Source: an uncultured Candidatus Saccharibacteria bacterium
GTDB lineage: Bacteria; Patescibacteriota; Saccharimonadia; CAILAD01; GCA-016700035
Reading direction: 5' to 3'
DNA: 13,077 nucleotides
NCBI GenBank assembly: GCA_937996675.1
Contig: CALKUN010000105.1
Span: 1 to 13,077, forward strand
Positions 6,467 to 12,386 of this stretch are shown here, piece after piece. A model generated the notes under the pieces. It worked only from the letters and a program-made list of their open reading frames with translations, did not search any database and was not told the origin of the DNA. How positions within the stretch are numbered: position 1 is the first letter of the stretch; each line of letters begins with the position of its first letter. The translations under genes were made by a program, and so were the position numbers.

Positions 6467-6882
6467 AGGCGCCGCAGCATCGCATAACGCCCGGCGTCAT
6501 CACGTCGCTGAAACCTCACGAGGTCTTCTGCTTCGGTAGCAACGAGGGCGAGCGACATAGCCGTGGTGCCGCTCTCCTGGCAAAGCGCTGGGGAGCTCGT
6601 CGATCTGTGCCGAATGGTCGCAGTGGTCAGACCTACGCCATCCCCACGAAGCCTGTCGACGTGCGTGTGCGCTTATGTCTTCGTGACATAAGCAAATACG
6701 TGCAAGAATTCATCGAGCACGCCAAGCAGAACCCGCAAGACTCCTTTCTGATGACCGCGATCGGCTGCGGCCTCGCTGGCTATGCGCCCGCTGACATCGC
6801 ACCCCTGTTTCGCAGCTGCATCCCTCTCGACAACGTCTCGCTACCGCTGAGCTTCTGGCGAGCGCTAAGCTACGATGGCTAA
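6463..6882 (+). CDS. Macro-like domain protein, A1S_2505-type phage non-structural family
   Basis: This 139-residue protein resembles the A1S_2505 phage non-structural family. It has VITSLKPHEVFCFGSNEGERHSRGAA split as FGSN (24-27), RH (31-32) and GAA(L/A) (35-38). Then come YAIPTKP (58-64), ISKYVQEFIEHAKQNP (76-91), and TAIGCGLAGYAPADIAPLF (98-116). The layout, an early glycine-rich loop and a late IGCGLAGY loop, is like the ADP-ribose-binding loops of macrodomains such as DarG. A role in binding or removing ADP-ribose is therefore plausible, but I cannot prove homology by eye. GTG 6463 has AAAGG eight bases upstream. The reading frame is open upstream to 6322, so an N-terminal extension may have been separated by a frameshift. 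The stop overlaps the polymerase start by eight bases. Confidence 0.72.
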   Translation: MKAPQHRITPGVITSLKPHEVFCFGSNEGERHSRGAALLAKRWGARRSVPNGRSGQTYAIPTKPVDVRVRLCLRDISKYVQEFIEHAKQNPQDSFLMTAIGCGLAGYAPADIAPLFRSCIPLDNVSLPLSFWRALSYDG

Positions 6883-9571
6883 GAAGCCGCCCAAAGCTCA
6901 GGTCTCCTTCGACAGCTTGTTGGAGCCGACAGTTCCACTTGACCCTCGCGTCATTCTGATCACAGATCCGCGTTGGACCTCTGCACTCGACGAACTACGC
7001 ACAGCAACCTACATAGGTGTGGACTCCGAAGGCTATGACGATTCTCCACAAGCAGGCGGCGACACCGCCACCGACGCGCTAGACGCTGACGACGCCCGCG
7101 ACTTCGACCCCTTTCAGTCGCAGATACGGCTCATCCAGGTAGCTCTCCCCAACGGCGTCTGCCTCGTCGCCGACCTCGGCGGCGTGGGCGACGATCGTGT
7201 CGCTCGTCGCAAGCTGTATGGCGACCACGGCGATGCCTTCACGACGACAATCGACGGCGTCGCCGTCACAGTGCCGATCTATCAGCCTGGCAGCTTCTTC
7301 GACGTGCTGCGCAACGTCGTCGAGTCCGAGACTATCCCGAAGATCCTGCACCACGCGAAATTCGATGCCCTGTGGCTGCGTATCCACTTCGGTTGGCGCA
7401 TGCGCTGCATCCGCTGCACTATGCTCCTGTCTCAGCTCTATTGGGCGGGGCTGCCGGTACGGCACGGCCTGGGCTTCCTATCAGAACGCGCCGTCGCTGC
7501 CGCGGCGCCCGGGACGTGGTCCGTTAGCAAGAAGCTGCAACGATCTGAGTGGCGTTGGCAGCTCAGCAATGCGCAGTTGAACTACGCCGCCACCGATGCC
7601 CTCGTCGTTATACCCTTGTTCAAGTGGCTTGGCGGCCTCATCGCAGCAGAAGGGATGCTGCCATGTGCCCTCGCCGAGTGCGGTGCCGTCGCCGCCTTCG
7701 TCGAGTTTGAGTACAACGGCATGCCCGTGAACCCCGCGATGCTCGACGACCACATAGCGATGTGGCAGCGCGGTAGAGAATTGGCTTTAGAGCCTTTTAC
7801 GAAGCGTTATCCCGGTGTTGATCCGAATAAAACGCAGGTCGTCGCCGTCGCTCTCAGCTTAGATGACTGCTACGACGGCTTCCAGTTCTACGAGCTCGAC
7901 GAGCTCAAGCCGCGTAAGCAGCCGCTGTACATCCTCGGTCGCCGCTTCGACTACCACTTCCTGACAAAGCCCGACAAGTACGCCTCCGAAGACGACCACA
8001 GCGTCGCCGAGGTCGTGCTGTCGAAGTTCGCGAAACTACCCTGGATCTCGGCGCTGCTAGACTGGCGCAGCATGGGCGTCGTTATAAAGTGGATGCAGAA
8101 CGTGCGGCGGCGATTACGTCGTGACGGCCGGGTGAGGGGGGAATATGCGCAGATAGCCGGCGGTGAGAATCGTGGCGGCGACGACATGTCGGGAAAGGGA
8201 CACGGTAGGAGTGCATGTAGGCAACCCTCCTTACAGCAGTCTGCGAACCCACAGCCGAAACTGAACAAGCTCATCCATGACGCTATGGGGTTTACAGGCG
8301 AAGTGGCGACCATGAGCCCGCGGATCCCCTTCGTCGGCCACGACGAGACGACGGCGTCGTATCTGCGATGGGCAGCGATGCGACTTCGCGGCGAGGTCGC
8401 CTGTCCGTTCGCTGCCACGAAGCAGCAGGACAGCATAGGCGGCACGTTGGTTTCGGTGGTGGGGCCGCAGCATGGCAGCGCCACTACGGCGGCGTCTACG
8501 CAATCCTGCGCAATCGTCGAAGGCGTGTGGGATGACAGCGAGGTGACGGCGTGGGATGATCTAGAGGCGGCCGAAGCGCCAGAAGACATCACAGCGAAGC
8601 TCAAAAGAGCATCGTGGTATGAGGAACTCGCCGCCAGCTGCACCGCAGCACCACGTCAGCTCGTCGTCGCCGACTTCTCGCAGGCGCACATGCGGATAGC
8701 GGCGCAGGCGAGTCAGGACCCACAGCTGCTGGAGGACTTCCGCCTCGACCGCGACGCCCACCTCAAGCTCGCCTACGACTTCGGCGTGGCGACGGGTCAG
8801 GTGCCGAAGGATCTGCCTGAAGAGGCATTCTTCGCATGGTACGACAAGAAGCATCCAAAGCACAAATTTGTAAAGCAGGCGTTGCGCCAGCCCGCTAAGA
8901 CCGGCAACTATACGTGCCTGAATCTTGGTAGCGTGGCCCGATTGAAGGGAGCCGGCGACACAGCAAAGCCGCCTGTCATACTCACCTACGAGCAATGGGA
9001 GATCATTCGAGAGGCGTGGCGTAAGCGGTATGTTGTGCTGGCGACGTATCAGCGTAGCTGGATTCGCGAGTGCAATCGGCGCGACGTCGTGGTCGACGGA
9101 TTGCACTACGGCGTCGGGTGGTCCCTAAAATCGGGGCGACGACTCTACCTGCGTAAGGAGATGGATAAGTTCGATCGTGGTGACGCGGAGTATTGCCCAA
9201 GCTGTCAGCGTACACACGGCAGAGTGACGGTAAAGGGTACTGATGCCGTCGCATTTCGTTGGATGGGCTCAGAAGCCTGTGCCATTAAATGGGCAAATCA
9301 GCGCATCCTAACGGACTTCGACCGCCACGACGCCTACTTCATGGCGAGGCGGCTGCATCCTATCAGCGATGTCTGGGACGCTAAGATGGCAAATCTTGCG
9401 CATGATGAAAACGATCAGGACTGTCGCAAGCACTACGGCCTCGCCGCCGCTGGCTGCGTCCGCAAGTGGTTCGCTGCTGGCCTCAGGTGGACGGGCCTAG
9501 AAGACGTCCCGCCCGAACCTGGCGATGCACGTGACAGCGATCTGCTAGTGCGGTCGTGGGCTGATAAATGA
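6875..9571 (+). CDS. Family A (Pol I-like) DNA polymerase with 3'-5' exonuclease domain
   Basis: This is the replicative or repair polymerase of the element, 898 residues. The exonuclease domain is intact: Exo I IGVDSEG (D50, E52), Exo II HHAKFDALWL (H160, D164), and Exo III LNYAATDAL (Y237, D241). The polymerase domain has the RLSS-type segment GRSACRQPSLQQ (444-455), motif A LVVADFSQAHMRIAA (D600), motif B RQPAKTGNY (R671, K675, Y679) and motif C LAHDEND (H843, D844, E845). Motif A has His605 where most Pol I enzymes have Glu (DYSQIE). The O-helix residue matching E. coli Phe762 is Tyr679. Between the GRSAC segment and motif A lie ~140 residues (456-594), far more than usual, so there is an insertion. 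There is no 5'-nuclease domain. ATG 6875 overlaps the previous gene by eight bases. Confidence 0.93.
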   Translation: MAKKPPKAQVSFDSLLEPTVPLDPRVILITDPRWTSALDELRTATYIGVDSEGYDDSPQAGGDTATDALDADDARDFDPFQSQIRLIQVALPNGVCLVADLGGVGDDRVARRKLYGDHGDAFTTTIDGVAVTVPIYQPGSFFDVLRNVVESETIPKILHHAKFDALWLRIHFGWRMRCIRCTMLLSQLYWAGLPVRHGLGFLSERAVAAAAPGTWSVSKKLQRSEWRWQLSNAQLNYAATDALVVIPLFKWLGGLIAAEGMLPCALAECGAVAAFVEFEYNGMPVNPAMLDDHIAMWQRGRELALEPFTKRYPGVDPNKTQVVAVALSLDDCYDGFQFYELDELKPRKQPLYILGRRFDYHFLTKPDKYASEDDHSVAEVVLSKFAKLPWISALLDWRSMGVVIKWMQNVRRRLRRDGRVRGEYAQIAGGENRGGDDMSGKGHGRSACRQPSLQQSANPQPKLNKLIHDAMGFTGEVATMSPRIPFVGHDETTASYLRWAAMRLRGEVACPFAATKQQDSIGGTLVSVVGPQHGSATTAASTQSCAIVEGVWDDSEVTAWDDLEAAEAPEDITAKLKRASWYEELAASCTAAPRQLVVADFSQAHMRIAAQASQDPQLLEDFRLDRDAHLKLAYDFGVATGQVPKDLPEEAFFAWYDKKHPKHKFVKQALRQPAKTGNYTCLNLGSVARLKGAGDTAKPPVILTYEQWEIIREAWRKRYVVLATYQRSWIRECNRRDVVVDGLHYGVGWSLKSGRRLYLRKEMDKFDRGDAEYCPSCQRTHGRVTVKGTDAVAFRWMGSEACAIKWANQRILTDFDRHDAYFMARRLHPISDVWDAKMANLAHDENDQDCRKHYGLAAAGCVRKWFAAGLRWTGLEDVPPEPGDARDSDLLVRSWADK

Positions 9572-9609
9572 AGTAAATCATGTAGTTGTGAAATAGTTTG
9601 CATGACGAC

Positions 9610-9638
9610 TTGACGGCGATCGCGACGTCATCAATACT
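9610..9638 (+). promoter_or_regulatory. Predicted promoter before the small gene at 9662
   Basis: The -35 TTGACG (9610-9615) and -10 AATACT (9633-9638) are 17 bases apart, in the 90-base gap after the polymerase. The transcript would include AAGGAG (9648-9653), eight bases before ATG 9662, the best ribosome site in this part of the window. Confidence 0.5.
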
Positions 9639-9661
9639 TCTTTGTGTAAGGAGATACGACG

Positions 9662-9925
9662 ATGGCACTCAGCAAGAAAGCACAGAAGGCGCTGGAGATT
9701 CTCAAGGCAGGCGGTCGTTTCGAGACCGCTCTGCGTCGCGCTTACACGGGCGGCGAGAAGCAGGCGTACTGGCTGGAGTCGCACCCTGGCGTCAAGGTCA
9801 ACGGCTTTGGCTGCGTCACTTTTCACGAGCTTGAGAAGGCGGGTCTTCTCCGTCGCGACTGGGATGTCAACTACGGCAGCACCTGTCACCGCCGCTTCTA
9901 CCTCCTCGTCGAGGCCGCGTCGTGA
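9662..9925 (+). CDS. Hypothetical small protein, possible winged-helix fold (87 residues)
   Basis: This 87-residue basic protein begins ALSKKAQKALEILKAGGRF and contains FHELEKAGLLRRDWD near the middle, followed by strands ending FYLLVEAAS. The helix, glycine turn, helix and strand order, with ELEKAGLLRR as a recognition-like helix, resembles small winged-helix phage proteins. I cannot name the family, and DNA binding is a guess. The start is well supported by AAGGAG eight bases upstream and by its own promoter. Its stop overlaps the next start as GTGA (9922-9925), so the two genes are coupled. Confidence 0.7.
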   Translation: MALSKKAQKALEILKAGGRFETALRRAYTGGEKQAYWLESHPGVKVNGFGCVTFHELEKAGLLRRDWDVNYGSTCHRRFYLLVEAAS

Positions 9926-10185
9926 CCACCACGACGTACACATGGCGCCCAGTCGTCGGCGACGAGGTCGTCGTGACGTTGACGAAGCAGCACAAGACGA
10001 GCTACAACGTCGCATTAGCGACGACGGGTGCTGTGTTAGGCCGCGTCTTCCTCGACGCAGTGCCCGAGCGTGGTTGGCGCTTCACGAGGCATGTGTTTGA
10101 TGAAGTCCGAGGCTCGCAGCTTCGCGACCACATCGCCGCCGTGTCGGCGCTGCTGTTCTGCCTGCGACAAGAAGGGAAGGTGTAA
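9922..10185 (+). CDS. Hypothetical small protein (87 residues)
   Basis: I do not recognise this protein. It starts at GTG 9922, overlapping the previous stop by four bases. The N-terminal half is beta-rich (DEVVVTLTKQHKTSYNVAL, then GAVLGRVFLDAV). The C-terminal half is helical (HVFDEVRGSQLRDHIAAVSALLFCL). It is soluble, with no signal peptide and no metal-binding motif. Codon use matches its neighbours, and tight packing between two coding sequences supports a real gene. The next gene starts one base after its stop. Confidence 0.65.
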   Translation: MTTTTYTWRPVVGDEVVVTLTKQHKTSYNVALATTGAVLGRVFLDAVPERGWRFTRHVFDEVRGSQLRDHIAAVSALLFCLRQEGKV

Positions 10186-10186
10186 A

Positions 10187-10930
10187 GTGGCGCGTAAGAA
10201 GAGTACATCTCGGCGTTACACCTACACGCCACAGCTGTTCGTCGGCAACCCGTTCGATGCGATTAAGATCGCTGAGCACAGCGACGCCGTGCGGGCGCTG
10301 CCGTGGCTCACGTCGCAGGGTCTGCCACCCCCAGGTGACGACGCCTCGACGAAGCCTGGCTTTCGCATCCTCTGCGTCATGTCGAAGCTGGAGACGCCAG
10401 AGAAGGTCTGGGAGCATTTCAGCGACGAAGTTGATCGTCTCAGCGATGTTTTCGACGAGATCGGGTCAGGAAGTGTTGCTGTTACTGTAGACGCTGCCCG
10501 TCGCCGCCGCGACATCGCCGCCGACTTCACGCTACAGCTGCGCATGATGAAGCTCGCCGAGACGCAGGGTTTCATTGTTGACGTGGTTGACGAGCGCGAG
10601 TGCTCCATCCTCGACGTGTATGAGATGGCCCGCGCCGATCGCTTCGTCGATCCCGCGACGTATGACGTGGTCTTCATCGACGCTGACGACCGCGAGGCTA
10701 TGGCCCTCGCTCGCTGCGGCGCCAGGCGCGTCGTCCTCGTCGGTGACTGCAAGAATCAGCCCGCGGCTGTTGCTCCGACGCTGACCGCACTCTACGATGT
10801 CATCACCGACGAGATCGCACAGCGCGGCCGTCAGGTCTCGATGCCGTGGGCGCCGCCGCTTCCACAGGTTCCCGCCATGAGTGCAGACGATGCAGCGGTC
10901 GACGAAGCCATCGCGCGTCTCAGCTCTTGA
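10187..10930 (+). CDS. Hypothetical protein with faint helicase motif II/III-like segments
   Basis: The frame is open further upstream, but I place the start at GTG 10187, one base after the previous stop, because it has GAAGGGAAGG just before it and the upstream codons overlap the earlier gene. That gives 247 residues. Most of the sequence is unfamiliar. The stretch YDVVFIDADD followed ~13 residues later by RRVVLVGDCKNQPAAVAP is arranged like motif II (VIVDEA) and motif III (VLVGDxxQLPP) of Upf1-like SF1 helicases. Key residues differ, and no Walker A exists, so this is probably not an active helicase. A Rossmann-like or degenerate helicase domain is possible. The N-terminus is basic. The C-terminus is Pro-rich and then helical. 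Confidence 0.6.
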   Translation: MARKKSTSRRYTYTPQLFVGNPFDAIKIAEHSDAVRALPWLTSQGLPPPGDDASTKPGFRILCVMSKLETPEKVWEHFSDEVDRLSDVFDEIGSGSVAVTVDAARRRRDIAADFTLQLRMMKLAETQGFIVDVVDERECSILDVYEMARADRFVDPATYDVVFIDADDREAMALARCGARRVVLVGDCKNQPAAVAPTLTALYDVITDEIAQRGRQVSMPWAPPLPQVPAMSADDAAVDEAIARLSS

Positions 10931-10955
10931 CATCGTCATGGCGACGTGGTAGCGT
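10927..10955 (+). promoter_or_regulatory. Predicted promoter, near-leaderless, before the gene at 10965
   Basis: TTGACA (10927-10932), 17 bases, then TAGCGT (10950-10955). ATG 10965 lies ten bases after the -10, so the leader would be only two or three nucleotides, and no ribosome site is visible. It closely resembles the element at 5073-5103. Confidence 0.5.
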
Positions 10956-10964
10956 GCTTGGTAT

Positions 10965-11372
10965 ATGAGCTTGACTCCTCAGTGTCTTCACACCCTTACA
11001 CAGTCTTACAGTCGCTGCGACCGCTGCGGCCACGTCGTCAAGAAGGCCGCCCGCTTGGCGGCGCGACTGCGAGGTCGCTTCGGCGTCGGCGAGTCGGCAG
11101 CGACGCAGGTGCCGCAGGGCGTCAGCCGCCACACCGTCGTCAAGGGCGACGCTGTAGGTGAAGTGGTTCTATTGGTACGACCACGACGAGCACAGCTCGC
11201 GTCCGGCGCCTTCAACACTAATCCTCGGCCTGATCCTGCGCACCTACACTCCGACCTCGTCGCCGAAGTCACCGACGGCGTCAACCTCGCTGCGCTGGGT
11301 CTCTACGTCGGGCTCGTGGTCGACGTCAAGATGGACGGCGTCGTCACCTTATCGTCGAGGGCGAAGTCGTGA
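10965..11372 (+). CDS. Hypothetical protein (135 residues)
   Basis: I do not recognise this protein. Residues 17-22 hold a CDRCGH motif, a single CxxC that could be half of a metal site. A basic helical stretch follows (KKAARLAARLRGRFG). The C-terminal half is beta-rich (DLVAEVTDGVNLAALGLYVGLVVDVKMDGVVTL read as two segments). The last residues (SSRAKS) are in a frame that changes quality: the adjacent frame reads LIVEGEVV, so the exact C-terminus could be affected by an indel. The stop TGA overlaps the next ATG by one base. Its promoter suggests leaderless translation. Confidence 0.5.
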   Translation: MSLTPQCLHTLTQSYSRCDRCGHVVKKAARLAARLRGRFGVGESAATQVPQGVSRHTVVKGDAVGEVVLLVRPRRAQLASGAFNTNPRPDPAHLHSDLVAEVTDGVNLAALGLYVGLVVDVKMDGVVTLSSRAKS

Positions 11373-12190
11373 TGGCGTCGAAGCAACGCACATGCAAGGT
11401 CTGGATATGCGGAGCCCAGAGCACGGGAAAATCGACGCTCGCACGCTGGATCTCTAAGACGTACTCGCTGCCCATCCTCGACGAGGCTGCCAGTGTAGAA
11501 GTCGCCAAGCTCGGTGGAAACCTCGACGAGCTCCGCGCCGACCTCGACGCGGTCACGACGTTTCAGCGGCGCGTCTTCGCCGCTCAGCTACAGCTTGGGC
11601 AGGGACTCAAACGGTACGTGAGTGATCGCGCCTTTGACAACGTCTGCTACGCCGCTGAGCACGCAGCGACGGGGACAGCCGCGTCGCTTTGGAAATCGTC
11701 TGAGTGTCGAGAGTACGTCGAGGAGATCGCATTCGCCGTGCGAGAGAAGCGAGGCGTGGTCTTCTTCGTGCGCCCTGGTGTGAGGGCCGCGACGAACGGC
11801 ATCCGTGCTGTCAGCGACCTCGACATGGCGTCGTTGCATCGCGTTGATGGCGCCGTCAAGCTCCTGCTGGAGCTCGCCGACGTTCCGGCACATTTCGTGA
11901 AATTCGACCGGTCGCTGATTCGCGGCATCCACATGGCGAGCGAACGGAAGCGTCAGGTCGTGCGTGATCTCGTGCAGATGGTGCTGGCAACGGGTTCGGT
12001 GCCGCTCGCCGAAGGCGTCGAGAACGAACGCCAGCGCGACCTGCTGGTCGAGATCGGCTGCGACGAGCTGCAGGGCTTCCTGTTCGCCAAGCCGATGCCG
12101 GCGGCGGCATTCGCCGTCTTCGTCAGTCAATGGAGGGGTGCCACCATGAATGCAAATGATCCGACCGCCACCAGTTGCTGCGTGTGCTGA
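11372..12190 (+). CDS. Chimeric ORF: NadR-like AAA_28 P-loop kinase N-part fused in frame to Urf2 EAL C-part
   Basis: The first ~170 residues form a P-loop kinase like the ribosylnicotinamide-kinase domain of NadR (AAA_28), which phosphorylates nicotinamide riboside in NAD salvage. It shows Walker A GAQSTGKST, then PILDEAAS, and VSDRAFDNVCYAAEHA matching the family's Asp-Arg segment. VVFFVRPGVRA and GIRAVSD follow. Around residue 172-178 (nucleotides ~11,880-11,900) the sequence becomes an EAL domain tail: VKFDRSLI, LAEGVEN, LQGFLFAKPMP, then FVSQWRGATMNAN, as in mer-operon Urf2. Only the last third of the EAL domain is present, without EAL or DDFG motifs, so it is catalytically dead. ATG 11372 overlaps the previous TGA; GTG 11369 is an alternative. 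The ORF stops early at TGA 12188 because of a missing base. Whether this fusion exists in nature is doubtful; it may be an assembly join. Confidence 0.7.
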   Translation: MASKQRTCKVWICGAQSTGKSTLARWISKTYSLPILDEAASVEVAKLGGNLDELRADLDAVTTFQRRVFAAQLQLGQGLKRYVSDRAFDNVCYAAEHAATGTAASLWKSSECREYVEEIAFAVREKRGVVFFVRPGVRAATNGIRAVSDLDMASLHRVDGAVKLLLELADVPAHFVKFDRSLIRGIHMASERKRQVVRDLVQMVLATGSVPLAEGVENERQRDLLVEIGCDELQGFLFAKPMPAAAFAVFVSQWRGATMNANDPTATSCCVC

Positions 12191-12348
12191 AGGAAATCCC
12201 GCTCGATGCCGCCTTCACACCGGAAGGCGCGGAGTACGTCGAGCACTTCTGCGGGCTGGAGTGTTATCAACGTTTCCAGGCGCGGGCCAGCACTGCGACC
12301 GAAACGAGCGGCGAACCGAACGCTTGCGGTTCGCCGCCGTCAAATTGA
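11885..12348 (+). pseudogene. urf2: Remnant of mer-operon Urf2 (EAL domain C-part plus DUF3330), frameshifted
   Basis: Urf2 is the EAL-domain reading frame at the distal end of mer operons in Tn21/Tn501/Tn5053-type transposons; many copies end in a small Cys-rich DUF3330 domain. Here the EAL part starts at about VPAHFVKFDRSLI and reaches FVSQWRGAT. DUF3330 starts at ATG 12146, in frame (MNANDPTATSCCVC), then meets TGA at 12188. From memory the family reads SCCVCCKEIPLDAAF, which needs one C between 12189 and 12190. Read that way, the frame from 12190 gives KEIPLDAAFTPEGAEYVEHF, CGLECYQRFQARA, and a stop at 12346-12348. The cysteine pairs (SCCVCCK and CGLEC) suggest metal binding. The N-terminal two thirds of Urf2 and all mer genes are missing from the window. 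Confidence 0.8.
12308..12337. repeat. Hairpin (11-bp perfect stem, 8-nt loop) between convergent genes
   Basis: Arms GCGGCGAACCG (12308-12318) and CGGTTCGCCGC (12327-12337) are perfect inverted repeats, in the last codons of the DUF3330 remnant and 50 bases beyond the resolvase stop. There is no U-tract on either strand, so intrinsic termination is not shown, though a structure between converging transcripts may slow both. Confidence 0.5.
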
Positions 12349-12386
12349 GACAAACCACGCTTTCGCTACGTCGCCTCATGTCGGCA

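Noticed and set aside
7951..9254. Long minus-strand ORFs within the polymerase gene (up to 230 residues)
   Set aside because: They are antisense shadows of a gene with intact catalytic motifs; composition is low complexity (Ser/Arg/Pro) and there are no ribosome sites.
11860..11930. Transposon terminal inverted repeat at the phage/mer junction
   Set aside because: No sequence resembling the TGTC-starting terminal repeat of Tn402/Tn5053 or the 38-bp Tn21 repeat is present, so the join is not a transposition edge.
12308..12337. Hairpin as an intrinsic terminator
   Set aside because: The stem is good but no T-run follows on either strand; kept only as an inverted repeat.
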